From contig CAVUMR010000003.1 of NCBI GenBank assembly GCA_963742715.1, forward strand, positions 248,001 to 312,000: 64,000 nucleotides of DNA, in the 5' to 3' direction. Source of the stretch: CAVUMR01 sp963742715. GTDB lineage: Bacteria; Actinomycetota; Actinomycetes; Mycobacteriales; Micromonosporaceae. Below are positions 51,018 to 59,450 of the stretch, one piece after another. Made by a program: the position numbers and the translations under genes. The stretch's first letter is position 1. The number at the start of each line of letters is the position of its first letter. The notes beneath the pieces are model-generated. The model saw only the letters and a list, made by a program, of their open reading frames with translations. It did no database searches and had not been told where the DNA came from.

Positions 51018-52556
51018 TCAGGCCGGGACGGTCTCCAGCCAGTTCAGCAGGGTGCGCACGCCCCAGCCGGTCGCGCCCTTGGTCAGTTCCCGATCGGTCT
51101 TGTCCGACCAGGCCGGGGCGGACATGTCCAGGTGTACCCAGCGGTCGGTGTAGTCCCCGGTGAACTCGCGCAGGAACAGCGCGGCGAGCAGCGTGCTGGC
51201 GTTGCCGGTGGGCGGCACGTTGGTCAGGTCGGCGATGTCGCTGTCGAGCAGCTCGCGGTAGTCGTCCGCGAGCGGCATCCGCCAGACCCGTTCACCGGCC
51301 GCCTCGGCGGCGCGCCGGAACTGGTCGGCCAGCGTGTCGTTCTGGCTCAGCAGCGCGGCGGTGCGCTTGCCCAACGACACCTTCACCGCACCGGTGAGGG
51401 TCGCGACGTCCACCAGCACGTCCGGCTCGAGGTGGGCGGCGGCGTACGCCAGCGCGTCGGCGAGCACCATCCGGCCCTCGGCGTCGGTGTTGTGTACCTC
51501 GCTGGTGATGCCGCCGTAGTGGCGTACCACGTCACCCGGGCGGTACGCGTCGCCGCTGACCATGTTGTCGGCCAGCGGCAGCAGCGCGGTCACCCGTACC
51601 GGCAGGTTCAGTCGGGCCGCGCCGATCACGGTGGCCGCGACCGAGGCCGCGCCACCCATGTCCTTGCGCATCAGCAGCATGCCGTCGCGCTTCTTGATGC
51701 ACAGCCCGCCGGTGTCGAACGTGATGCCCTTGCCGACGAGTACGACGTGCCGGGTCGCTGATTCGGGCTGCCACCGCAGCTCGACCAGCCGGGGTCCCCG
51801 CGCGGAGCCGCCGCCCACCGCGACGATCCCGCCGAAGCCGTCCCGGGCCAACTGCTCGGGCTCGCGTACCTGCACCCCGATCCGGTCCGCCTCGGCCAGC
51901 GCGCACACCTGCTCGGCCAGCACTCCCGGCGACTTGTCCGCGGCCGGCGTGTTCGTCAGGTCGCGGGCGATACAGGTGACCTCTGCGCGGATCCGGGCCC
52001 GGTCCAGGGCACCGGCGTACCGGTCCGGGTCGGCTACGGCGATGGTGAGCTCGGTCGGCCGGGGCGCGGCGTCATCCGGCTCGGGTACCAGCCGGTACCG
52101 GTACGAGGCGAGCAGCGCGCCCTCGATCAGCGCGCCGACCGACGCTTCCGGGGTGTCGGCCGGTACCGCGATGGTGAGAGCCGACCGGGCCACCCCGCGG
52201 ACGAGCCCGGCGCCGGCGGCCCGCCAGTCCCCGTCGCCGCCGTCCCCGACCCCGACCAGCACCACGCGCTGCGGCTGTTGACCCGGTCGGGGCAGGGTGT
52301 GCACCTTGCCGGCCTTGGCCGGGTGCCGGAGGTCCGGCAGGAAGGCTTCCAGTGCGGTCGTCAGGTCCGGTGACAGTTCCGCGGCGGAGTAGCCGATCCG
52401 GGCCCCGGGGTCGTCATCTCCGCCGCCGGCCGGGCCGGCGGTGTCTGCGGTGTCGTCCGGTTCCCGCCCGGCGGCACCGCCGGGAGCGTGCACCACCAGC
52501 GCGAGTACCTCCGGGTCCTCGGGCGTACTGCCGAGCCGGACATCGAGCAGGGTCAC
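51018..52556 (-). CDS. pepA: Leucyl aminopeptidase (M17 family)
   Basis: 512 residues. The C-terminal catalytic domain carries VGKGITFDTGGLCIKK with Lys and Asp metal ligands, MRKDMGGAASVAATV, and NTDAEGRMVLADALAYA with the Asp/Glu ligands and catalytic Arg. The N-terminal half is the usual macro-like domain. It trims N-terminal residues from peptides in the cytoplasm as a hexamer with two divalent metals. GTG at 52556 was chosen because AGGAGGC precedes it; an upstream frame crosses a strong hairpin. Confidence 0.93.
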   Translation of the reverse strand: MTLLDVRLGSTPEDPEVLALVVHAPGGAAGREPDDTADTAGPAGGGDDDPGARIGYSAAELSPDLTTALEAFLPDLRHPAKAGKVHTLPRPGQQPQRVVLVGVGDGGDGDWRAAGAGLVRGVARSALTIAVPADTPEASVGALIEGALLASYRYRLVPEPDDAAPRPTELTIAVADPDRYAGALDRARIRAEVTCIARDLTNTPAADKSPGVLAEQVCALAEADRIGVQVREPEQLARDGFGGIVAVGGGSARGPRLVELRWQPESATRHVVLVGKGITFDTGGLCIKKRDGMLLMRKDMGGAASVAATVIGAARLNLPVRVTALLPLADNMVSGDAYRPGDVVRHYGGITSEVHNTDAEGRMVLADALAYAAAHLEPDVLVDVATLTGAVKVSLGKRTAALLSQNDTLADQFRRAAEAAGERVWRMPLADDYRELLDSDIADLTNVPPTGNASTLLAALFLREFTGDYTDRWVHLDMSAPAWSDKTDRELTKGATGWGVRTLLNWLETVPA

Positions 52557-52583
52557 CGGTGCCTCCTGACGCCGCGAAACGTT

Positions 52584-52620
52584 CCGGCCCCGGCGTCGCG
52601 TACCGCGACGCCGGGGCCGG
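52584..52620. terminator. Strong 17-bp hairpin upstream of pepA
   Basis: CCGGCCCCGGCGTCGCG (52584-52600) pairs perfectly with 52604-52620 around a 3-base loop (TAC). It lies between the end of the DUF3117 gene and the pepA ribosome site (about 15 bases away). No T-run follows on either strand, as common for GC-rich actinobacterial terminators. It could end DUF3117 transcripts or act in the pepA leader. Confidence 0.7.
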
Positions 52621-52755
52621 TCAGGCGATACATGTTCTTGTGTCGTTATGGGACTCCCCCGACGTCCGGAGCCGCCGGGCACCATGCCGGACCCGCACCC
52701 GTCGGGTGGCGCGCCCACAGTGCCGTCAGCCGGCTGCCCCGGTCACCCGAGGCGG

Positions 52756-52923
52756 TCAGCCCGCCGCGGCCTTCAGCGCATCACCCAGCGCGTTCGCCTC
52801 GTCCGGTGTCATCTCAACGACGAGCCGGCCACCGCCTTCCAGCGGGACGCGCATGACGATGCCTCGGCCCTCCTTGGTGACCTCCAGCGGACCGTCACCC
52901 GTCCGCGGCTTCATGGCCGCCAT
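52756..52923 (-). CDS. DUF3117 family protein
   Basis: 55 residues: MKPRTGDGPLEVTKEGRGIV, then MRVPLEGGGRLVVEMTPDEANALGDALKAA. This short protein is conserved across Actinobacteria (Rv1211 in M. tuberculosis) and has no known function. GGGAG precedes the ATG at 52923. The segment from 52,560 to 52,755 holds only the hairpin. Confidence 0.9.
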   Translation of the reverse strand: MAAMKPRTGDGPLEVTKEGRGIVMRVPLEGGGRLVVEMTPDEANALGDALKAAAG

Positions 52924-53147
52924 CTTGTCTCCCCTCGACTCGTTCCGCGGAGTCCCGCGGCCGTTCGTGAGTTTCTGCGCCGTGGACCGGCCGGCCTGCA
53001 GGTCCGCGGCGAGTAACTGGACGCTATTCAGGAGCTTGATCCCGCGCCTGGAGGCGAGTGGGCCGCGCGCTTGACTGAACAACGTTCACTGCCAGTCCAT
53101 GATTTTCCCTGATGAGCGTTGCCTGACCCAAACCCGCCCCGCCGGAA

Positions 53148-53186
53148 TGTGACAACTTCTAGCCGATCTGGAAGGAAAGTGTCACA
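53148..53186. promoter_or_regulatory. Inverted-repeat operator candidate before paaX
   Basis: TGTGACA (53148-53154) and TGTCACA (53180-53186) are perfect inverted repeats 25 bases apart. The right half overlaps the region between the ribosome site (GGAAGG) and the GTG of paaX. This position suits autoregulation by PaaX, which is known to repress phenylacetate genes until phenylacetyl-CoA binds. Confidence 0.4.
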
Positions 53187-53195
53187 CTCACGCTC

Positions 53196-54077
53196 GTGCA
53201 GGCCCGGTCGGCGCTCTTCGATGTGTACGGCGACTACCTCCGCTCCCGGGGCGGCGAGGCGCCGGTCGCCGCGCTGGTCCGGCTGCTCGCGCCGCTGGGA
53301 GTCGGCGCGCCGGCCGTACGCACCGCGGTGTCCCGGATGGTGCGTCAGGGCTGGCTGCGCCCGGTACGACTGCGGTCCGGACGAGGGTACGCGCTGACCA
53401 CGCGCGCGGTACGCCGGCTGGACGACGCGGCCCGCCGGATCTACCGCACCGGCCAGCACACCTGGAACAACCGGTTCGACCTGATCGTGGTCGAGCTGCC
53501 GGCCGGCCGTACCGCCCGGGCCCGGCTCGCCGCCGATCTCGCCTTCCTCGGCTACGGCGCCCTCGACGGCTCCACCTGGGTGGCTCCCCGCCCGGCCGGC
53601 GAGGTGACCGGGCTGCTGACCGAGGCGGGGGTACGCGCCGAGCGGTTCACCGCCGAGCACGCGGCCGGTACGAAGGGCGCGACCGGCCTGGTCGAGCGGG
53701 CCTGGGACCTGCCGGCGCTGGCGCGGGCGTACGACGAGTTCGTCACCGAGCTGACCCCGGTAGTGGCCGCGGTGACCGGCCAGACCAGCGACGAGGACGC
53801 GTATTCGGCACGCTGCCAGTTGGTACACGCGTGGCGCCGGTTCCTGTTCCGCGATCCGCAACTGCCCGCGGAGCTGTTGCCGGACGGTTGGCCGGGCACC
53901 GCCGCGGCCGCCTTCTTCGACGAGCACGCCGGCCGGCTGCGCCGGCCCGCCGACCGGTACGTGGATCGCTGCCTGCATGCTGAGCTTCCGGCCGACAGAC
54001 GACTCCCCGCCGACAAGCGACCTCCGGCCGACAGAAGACTTCCCGCCGACAAGAGCGAAAGGATGGTGCGCTCGTGA
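53196..54077 (+). CDS. paaX: PaaX-family transcriptional repressor
   Basis: 293 residues. PaaX order: N-terminal winged helix (ALFDVYGDYLRSRGGEAPVAALVRLL, VRTAVSRMVRQGWLRPVRLRSGRGY), a central ferredoxin-like domain with HTWNNRFDLIVVELP, and a C-terminal domain (ARCQLVHAWRRFLFRDPQLPAELLPDGWPG). The last ~25 residues are an unusual repeat of LPADRR/LPADKR, not part of the family. GTG start after GGAAGG. The gene overlaps the following enoyl-CoA hydratase by GTGA, so the two are co-expressed. Confidence 0.92.
   Translation: MQARSALFDVYGDYLRSRGGEAPVAALVRLLAPLGVGAPAVRTAVSRMVRQGWLRPVRLRSGRGYALTTRAVRRLDDAARRIYRTGQHTWNNRFDLIVVELPAGRTARARLAADLAFLGYGALDGSTWVAPRPAGEVTGLLTEAGVRAERFTAEHAAGTKGATGLVERAWDLPALARAYDEFVTELTPVVAAVTGQTSDEDAYSARCQLVHAWRRFLFRDPQLPAELLPDGWPGTAAAAFFDEHAGRLRRPADRYVDRCLHAELPADRRLPADKRPPADRRLPADKSERMVRS
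53986..54057 (+). repeat. 18-bp tandem repeat, four units, at the 3' end of paaX
   Basis: Four successive 18-bp units with consensus CTYCCSGCCGACARRMGA add four copies of (L/P)PAD(R/K)(R/S) to the C-terminus of PaaX. Alternating units (1 and 3, 2 and 4) are most alike, so a 36-bp unit doubled once is likely. The repeats end just before the ribosome site of the next gene. Confidence 0.8.
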
Positions 54078-54865
54078 CCAGCCCACTGCGCGTGGACCGC
54101 ACCGATGGCGTCGTCACGCTCACCCTGGACCGGCCCGAGTCGCTGAACTCGCTGGACGTCGCGCTCAAGGAGGCGCTGCGGGACACGCTCGGCGAGCTGG
54201 CGGTCGACCCGGCATGCCGCGCGGTCGTCCTGACCGGCGCCGGCCGTGGCTTCTGCGCCGGTCAGGACCTGCGCGAACACCTCGACATGCTGGCCACGAA
54301 CAGTACGAACCCGCTGGTCACGGTGGTCGAGCACTACAACCCGATCGCGGAGCGGCTGGCCACCATGCCCAAGCCGGTGATCGCGGCGGTACGCGGGACC
54401 GCCGCCGGCGCCGGCGCCTCCCTCGCGTTCCTGTCCGACCTGCGGATCGGCGGCCCGGGCACGAAGTTCCTGCTCGCGTTCGCGAACGTGGCGCTGGCCG
54501 GGGACACCGGCGTGTCCTGGTCGCTGCCGCGACTGGTCGGCTACGCCAAGGCGATGGAGCTGGTGCTGCTCGCGCAGCCGGTGGCCGCGGCCGAGGCGCA
54601 CCGGCTCGGGCTGCTCACCACCCTGGTGGACGACGACGAGCAGGTGCTCCCCGCCGCCCAGGAACTCGCCGCCCGGCTCGCGGCCGGACCCACGCTGGCG
54701 TACGGGCAGCTCAAGCGCGAACTCATGGCCGGCGCTTCGGGGAACCTCGCGGACGCGCTGGCGGTCGAGGCGCACGCGCAGACCACCTGCGGTACCAGCG
54801 ATGATCACCGGGCCGCCACGGCAGCGTTCGTGGCGAAGCAGAAGCCGGTCTTCACCGGCAAGTGA
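54074..54865 (+). CDS. Enoyl-CoA hydratase/isomerase (PaaG/PaaF-like)
   Basis: 263-residue crotonase: oxyanion-hole segments AGQDLREH and RGTAAGAGASLAFLSDLRIG, and ANVALAGDTGVSWSLPRLVGYAKAMEL. An Asp replaces the usual hydratase Glu at LAGDTG, the pattern of PaaG isomerases that isomerise ring-epoxide phenylacetyl-CoA. With paaX immediately upstream, that role is likely, but no other paa genes are present here. Confidence 0.88.
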   Translation: MTSPLRVDRTDGVVTLTLDRPESLNSLDVALKEALRDTLGELAVDPACRAVVLTGAGRGFCAGQDLREHLDMLATNSTNPLVTVVEHYNPIAERLATMPKPVIAAVRGTAAGAGASLAFLSDLRIGGPGTKFLLAFANVALAGDTGVSWSLPRLVGYAKAMELVLLAQPVAAAEAHRLGLLTTLVDDDEQVLPAAQELAARLAAGPTLAYGQLKRELMAGASGNLADALAVEAHAQTTCGTSDDHRAATAAFVAKQKPVFTGK

Positions 54866-54920
54866 GGGTCTCCCGGAAAGTGGCTGACCGGGAGGTGCGG
54901 GCGAGGCCGGGAAGTGACGG

Positions 54921-55562
54921 CTACTCGTCCTCTTCCGGGTCGAGCTCGGTCAGCTCGCCCTGCACGTACGCCTGCATCGCCAGCTCGTCGTCGGCCGGGG
55001 CCACGAACACCGGCAACTCGGCCGGCCCGAGCTGCGTGACGTAGGTCCAGAAGCTGCGTACCGCCTCGGCCGGCGAGGACGCCTCGATCGGCAGGTCCAG
55101 GCTCACCAGCCATGGTCGCGCGGGCAGTACCGCGGTGGCTCGTTCGACCCGCGCGAGTACCGCCTGGTAGGTCTCGGGCGGCAGCGGTACCGGCACCGAC
55201 CCGGCCGGCGCGAGGTCCACCAGCTCGGTGTCCGCCAGCGGTACCGGCGTGTCGAGCAGCCGGTGGGTGTACCTGATCGCGAGCAGGTCGTCGCCGCTGC
55301 CGGCGGCATCCGGGTCGTCCGGATCGGAGGTGTCGTCGCCGGTACCGCCGACCACCACACCGAGGCCGAAGACGACCGGCTCGGTACCGGCGGCCACCAG
55401 CACCGTGCGGTCTCCGGCAGCCAGCGCCCGAACCGGTTCCGCGGCGAGTTCCAACGTCTCGTGGAGGTACCACCGCTCCGTCCGGTACCGCTCGCCCGGA
55501 ACCATCACCAGCCAGCACGCCATGGCTGCCCATCCCATCATGGCGACCGTCCCGGGCCACAC
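54921..55562 (-). CDS. Hypothetical actinobacterial protein
   Basis: 213 residues from the longest start, or about 205 from MGWAAMACWLVMVPGERYR at 55538. The sequence WYLHETLELAAEPVRALAAGDRTVL, FGLGVVVGGTGDD, RYTHRLLDTPVPLAD and the acidic terminus ELDPEEDE give no known fold or motif. No signal peptide is convincing despite the hydrophobic start. Convergent with the enoyl-CoA hydratase gene. Confidence 0.6.
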   Translation of the reverse strand: MWPGTVAMMGWAAMACWLVMVPGERYRTERWYLHETLELAAEPVRALAAGDRTVLVAAGTEPVVFGLGVVVGGTGDDTSDPDDPDAAGSGDDLLAIRYTHRLLDTPVPLADTELVDLAPAGSVPVPLPPETYQAVLARVERATAVLPARPWLVSLDLPIEASSPAEAVRSFWTYVTQLGPAELPVFVAPADDELAMQAYVQGELTELDPEEDE

Positions 55563-55604
55563 CGGGGCGTGGCGTCCGGCCGGGGGCTCAGCGGCGGAGG
55601 CAGG

Positions 55605-55684
55605 GGCCGCGCGGAGGCAGGACCGCGCGGAGTCAGGACCGCGCGGAGTCAGGACCGCGAGGGGGCAGGACCGCGCGAAGGCAG
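55605..55684. repeat. 16-bp tandem repeat, five units
   Basis: Five units of consensus GACCGCGCGGAGTCAG from 55605 to 55684; units 2 and 3 are identical, the others differ at one to four positions. They fill the gap between tag and the hypothetical gene. No coding role; the GC-rich units could fold weakly. Confidence 0.8.
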
Positions 55685-55697
55685 GGCCGCCGGCGGC

Positions 55698-56324
55698 TCA
55701 GCGGGTCGGTGCGGCGACGCAACCGGCGAGGTGGTCGTCCACCATGCCGGTGGCCTGCATCAGCGCGTACGCGGTGGTCGGACCGACGAACCGGAAACCG
55801 CACTTGCGCAGGTCCTTGGCCAGGGCGATCGACTCCGCCGAGGTAGCCGGCACATCCGCGATCCGGGCCGGTCGCGGCCGGGCGGCCGGCGCGTACGACC
55901 ACAGCAGCGCGGCCAGCCCGTCCGGCAGGTCGAGCGCGGCGCGGGCGTTCGCGATGGTGGCGTCGATCTTGGCACGGTTCCGGACGATCCCCGGATCGGT
56001 CAGCAGCCGGGCCGCGTCGTCCGGTCCGAACGCGGCGACCTTCTCGATCCGGAACCCGGCGAACGCGGCCCGGAACGCCGGCCGCTTGCGCAGGATCGTG
56101 ATCCACGACAGGCCGGACTGGAACGCCTCCAGGCTCAGCCGCTCGAACAGGGCGTCGTCGCCCTGTACCAACTGGCCCCACTCGGTGTCGTGGTACGCGA
56201 GGTAGTCCGGCGTGCCATACGCCCACGGGCAACGACCGGCCCCGTCGGTACCGATCACCAGGCCGGTCGGCGTGGTCTCCACCGCCGTGACCGGCGCGGA
56301 ACTGTCCGTCGCGGCCTCGGTCAT
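55698..56324 (-). CDS. tag: DNA-3-methyladenine glycosylase I
   Basis: 208 residues. Excises 3-methyladenine from DNA. The family zinc site is formed by Cys in GRCPWAYG, His in YHDTEWG, and His/Cys near the C-terminus (DDHLAGC). LSLEAFQSGLSWITILRKRPAFRAAF and KCGFRFVGPTTAYALMQATGMVDDH are diagnostic. Its ATG overlaps the stop of the DivIVA-domain gene. Equivalent to Rv1210. Confidence 0.95.
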   Translation of the reverse strand: MTEAATDSSAPVTAVETTPTGLVIGTDGAGRCPWAYGTPDYLAYHDTEWGQLVQGDDALFERLSLEAFQSGLSWITILRKRPAFRAAFAGFRIEKVAAFGPDDAARLLTDPGIVRNRAKIDATIANARAALDLPDGLAALLWSYAPAARPRPARIADVPATSAESIALAKDLRKCGFRFVGPTTAYALMQATGMVDDHLAGCVAAPTR

Positions 56325-56920
56325 CGCGGCGGCGCCAGCGCCTCGTTCTCCCTCCGCGGATCGTCGTTCGTCGGCGGGCCGCCGGACGCGGAACCGCTGG
56401 TGGCCGCGTCGCCGGTGGCCGCGTCGCCGGTGGCCGCGTCGTCACCGGAACTGTCAGCGGGACCCGCGGCCGGCTGGTCCGGATCGGCGGCTTCGTCCTC
56501 CGGTACACCTGCGGGGTCTCCGGTTGGGTCGAACGGTGCCACGGCACCCTGGCTGGCACCGACCACCGCCGCCTCGCGGGCCCGGGCCAGCTCGTCCGCG
56601 TCCTCGGCGCGGCCGTCCCGCAACGCCTGGACCTCGGCCTCGAGCGCGTGGATCAGCTCCTCCTTGTAGCCCAGGTCGTAGCCGAGCCGGGCCAGCGACT
56701 GGTCGACCTGCGCCATCCGGTAACCCCGGATCGCGGTGTCGAACCGCAGCGCCGCCACGTCCGACTCGATCAGCGGGCGGGTGGTGGGCAGCGCGCGGAC
56801 CTGGTCATCCGGCTCGGCCGGCGCGAGTCCCGAGTCCCGATCCAGGATCAGCACGGCGACACCGAACACGATGCCGGCGGCGACGAGCGCCACCACCAGG
56901 TACAGGAGGAACGTGGCCAT
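56321..56920 (-). CDS. DivIVA-domain membrane protein
   Basis: 199 residues. An N-terminal transmembrane helix (FLLYLVVALVAAGIVFGVAVLIL) precedes a DivIVA-like motif (LRFDTAIRGYRMAQVDQSLARLGYD) and a coiled coil (EELIHALEAEVQALRDGRAED). The C-terminal third is an acidic, disordered Ala/Asp/Gly/Pro stretch with GDAAT repeats. Probably a membrane-curvature or polarity-related protein. Corresponds in position to Rv1209. Confidence 0.85.
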   Translation of the reverse strand: MATFLLYLVVALVAAGIVFGVAVLILDRDSGLAPAEPDDQVRALPTTRPLIESDVAALRFDTAIRGYRMAQVDQSLARLGYDLGYKEELIHALEAEVQALRDGRAEDADELARAREAAVVGASQGAVAPFDPTGDPAGVPEDEAADPDQPAAGPADSSGDDAATGDAATGDAATSGSASGGPPTNDDPRRENEALAPPR

Positions 56921-57004
56921 ACCGGAATCGTGGCACGCTGAGCAGGCCGGTTCGACCCGGGTACCGGTTTCGGACAGCTCATGCGGACATCCGGAGGTTC
57001 GGTA

Positions 57005-57886
57005 GTGGATCAGCCCGAGCAGCGGGCGCTACGGCTGCGCGATCGGGTGTTCGAGCCGGGTGACCTGGCTGTCATGGCGATCGTGAACCGCACGCCCGAC
57101 TCGTTCTACGACCGCGGCGCGACGTACCGGACCGACGCCGCACTCGCCGCCGTCGATGCCGCGGTCGCCGCCGGCGCGGACATCGTCGACATCGGTGGCG
57201 TACGCGCGGGCTACGGCGACGAGGTCAGCGTGGACGAGGAGCTGCGCCGGGTGGTGGGCACGGTGACCGCGGTACGCGAGCGGTACCCCGAGCTCGTGAT
57301 CAGCGTGGACACCTGGCGGGCGGCGGTGGCCGACGAGGTGTGCGCGGCCGGTGCGGACCTGATCAACGACACCTGGGCCGGAGCCGAACCGGAACTGGCC
57401 GCGGTCGCCGGCCGGTACGGCGCGGGTCTGGTGTGCAGCCACACCGGTGGGCTGCCGCCGCGTACCGATCCGCACCGGGTCGCGTACGACGACGTGGTCG
57501 CCGACGTGATCGACACGGTGTGCGGGCTGGCCGACCGTGCGGTCGCGGCCGGGGTACGCCCGGACGGCGTCCTGATCGACCCGACGCACGACTTCGGCAA
57601 GAACACGTACCACTCACTGGAGCTGACCCGGCGGCTGGACGAGCTGGTCGGTACCGGCTGGCCGGTACTGGTCGCGCTGTCGAACAAGGACTTCGTCGGG
57701 GAGACCCTCGACCTGCCGGTCGACCAGCGGCTACCCGGTACCCTCGCCGCGACCGCGGTGTCGGCGTGGCTGGGCGCCCGGGTGTTCCGGGTACACAACG
57801 TGGGCCAGACCCGGCAGGCCCTGGACATGGTGGCTTCGATCCGCGGACACCGGCCCCCCGCGAAGGCCCGTCGCGGGTTGGCCTGA
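57005..57886 (+). CDS. folP2: Dihydropteroate synthase homologue, FolP2 type
   Basis: 293 residues of the DHPS TIM barrel: VMAIVNRTPDSFYDRG, ADIVDIGGVRAGYGDEVSVDEELRR, ISVDTWRAAVADEV, LINDTW, and the C-terminal FRVHNVGQTRQALDM. The first motif reads NRTPDSFYD where functional FolP1 has N-x-T-x-DSFSDGG, as in mycobacterial FolP2, which lacks DHPS activity. So a role outside folate synthesis is possible. The GTG at 57005 has GGAGG upstream; an ATG at 56981 is an alternative. Confidence 0.85.
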   Translation: MDQPEQRALRLRDRVFEPGDLAVMAIVNRTPDSFYDRGATYRTDAALAAVDAAVAAGADIVDIGGVRAGYGDEVSVDEELRRVVGTVTAVRERYPELVISVDTWRAAVADEVCAAGADLINDTWAGAEPELAAVAGRYGAGLVCSHTGGLPPRTDPHRVAYDDVVADVIDTVCGLADRAVAAGVRPDGVLIDPTHDFGKNTYHSLELTRRLDELVGTGWPVLVALSNKDFVGETLDLPVDQRLPGTLAATAVSAWLGARVFRVHNVGQTRQALDMVASIRGHRPPAKARRGLA

Positions 57887-57940
57887 CCGACGGTCCCCGA
57901 CCGCTCCACTGCGCCCGCATGCGCGGACCGGGCGGGGGGC

Positions 57941-58492
57941 TCAGCGGGCATCGGAAGCCCGCTCGGCCAGGTCCACCGCCTGCGGCACCGATCGCGCCTC
58001 GATCAGCAGCTCCATCGCGTCGTCCCGGACGAAGCCGGCCGCCCGCAGACCGTCCAGCCACTGCCGCAGGGAGCCGAAGAAGCCGTCCGGATCGAGCAGC
58101 ACCACCGGCTTGCTGTGCAGCCCGATCGAGCCGGTCGTCCACACCTCGAACAGCTCGTCCAAGGTGCCGAGACCGCCGGGCAGGGTGATGAAGGCGTCCG
58201 CCTTCGCCATCATCACCGACTTGCGCTCGGCCATGTCCGACACCACGACCAGCTCGTCCGCGGCGGTGTCGGCGACCTCCCAGTCGTACAGCACCCGCGG
58301 GATGACCCCGATGGTGCGGGCACCCGCCGCCCGGGCCGCGACCGCGACGGCGCCCATCATCGACACCCGACCGCCACCGGACACCAGCGTGTGACCGCGC
58401 CGGCCGAGCTCCGTACCGAGCGCGTCGGCCAACTCCAGGTACCGGGGATCGACAGCGGTGGACGAGGCGCAGAACACGCAGATCGCGGCCAA
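57941..58492 (-). CDS. LOG-family (TIGR00730) phosphoribohydrolase, first paralogue
   Basis: 183 residues. Rossmann-like fold with VFCASSTAVDPRY, LVSGGGRVSMMGAVA and the active-site motif PGGLGTLDELFE. LOG enzymes cleave nucleoside 5'-monophosphates between base and ribose 5-phosphate (cytokinin-type or AMP). It starts with TTG a few bases after the stop of the other LOG gene, so it is translated from the same message. Rv1205 is the single equivalent in M. tuberculosis. Confidence 0.9.
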   Translation of the reverse strand: MAAICVFCASSTAVDPRYLELADALGTELGRRGHTLVSGGGRVSMMGAVAVAARAAGARTIGVIPRVLYDWEVADTAADELVVVSDMAERKSVMMAKADAFITLPGGLGTLDELFEVWTTGSIGLHSKPVVLLDPDGFFGSLRQWLDGLRAAGFVRDDAMELLIEARSVPQAVDLAERASDAR

Positions 58493-58497
58493 CTCGG

Positions 58498-59352
58498 TCA
58501 GCCTTCGACGGGTGGCTGGTCGGCGGCCTGCTCGGCCGACCGGTGCTCCCGGGCCAACGCCTGGTCGACCTCGATGATGTGCGCGACCGCCTCGTCCACG
58601 TCATCGGTGACGCTGATCAGGTCGAGGTCGGCTGGATTGATCTTGCCCTCGGCCACCATCGCGTCGCGTACCCAGTCGAGCAGCCCACGCCAGTACGCCG
58701 CGCGCAGCAGTACCACCGGGAAGCGCGTGACCTTGCCGGTCTGTACCAGCGTCAACGCCTCGAACAGCTCGTCCATGGTGCCGAAGCCGCCGGGCAGTAC
58801 ACAGAACGCCTGGGCGTACTTGACGAACATCGTCTTGCGTACGAAGAAGTACCGGAAGTTGACGCCGAGGTCGACCCACTCGTTGATGCCCTGCTCGAAC
58901 GGCAGCTCGATGCCGAGCCCGACCGAGACGCCGCCGGCGCCGGCGGCACCCTTGTTGGCCGCCTCCATGACGCCGGGGCCACCGCCGGTGATCACTCCGA
59001 AACCGGCCCGGACCAGTGCCGCGCCCAGGTTCTCCGCCAGCGTGTAGTCCTCGCTGCCGGGCTTCGCCCGGGCCGAACCGAACACCGATACGGCCGGGCC
59101 GAGTTCGGCCAGCGCGCCGAAGCCCTCCACGAACTCGGACTGGATCCGCAGCACCCGCCAGGGGTCGGTGTGTACCCAGTCGGCCGGCCCGCGCGAGTCG
59201 AGCAGCCGCTGGTCGTACGTCGAGCCGCTGGTCCGGGCCGCGCGCCCGTGGTGGTGGACCGGACGCTCCCGGTACACCTCTCCCCCGGCACGCCGGCGAT
59301 CGGCTTCACTCTGGTCACCCTCCGTAGCATCGGGTGACACGTAACTATCCAT
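58498..59352 (-). CDS. LOG-family (TIGR00730) protein, second, larger paralogue
   Basis: 284 residues. A ~70-residue polar N-terminus precedes the fold: AVSVFGSARAKPGSEDYTLAE, GFGVITGGGPGVMEAANKGA, LGIELPFEQGINEWVDLG, FFVRKTMFVKYAQAFCVLPGG and the motif PGGFGTMDELFEAL. This is the longer group sometimes called lysine decarboxylase-like, a historic misnomer. It is followed by the shorter LOG gene 5 bases later. ATG at 59352. Confidence 0.9.
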   Translation of the reverse strand: MDSYVSPDATEGDQSEADRRRAGGEVYRERPVHHHGRAARTSGSTYDQRLLDSRGPADWVHTDPWRVLRIQSEFVEGFGALAELGPAVSVFGSARAKPGSEDYTLAENLGAALVRAGFGVITGGGPGVMEAANKGAAGAGGVSVGLGIELPFEQGINEWVDLGVNFRYFFVRKTMFVKYAQAFCVLPGGFGTMDELFEALTLVQTGKVTRFPVVLLRAAYWRGLLDWVRDAMVAEGKINPADLDLISVTDDVDEAVAHIIEVDQALAREHRSAEQAADQPPVEG

Positions 59353-59450
59353 GACCACACCGTATCTGTGCTGTTCAGCGCGGGAGCGGGCGCGGCACGG
59401 CTTCGGGCCCGCGCGGATGCGGAAGCTTGGTGGCGGCGGGGACGCGGTGG

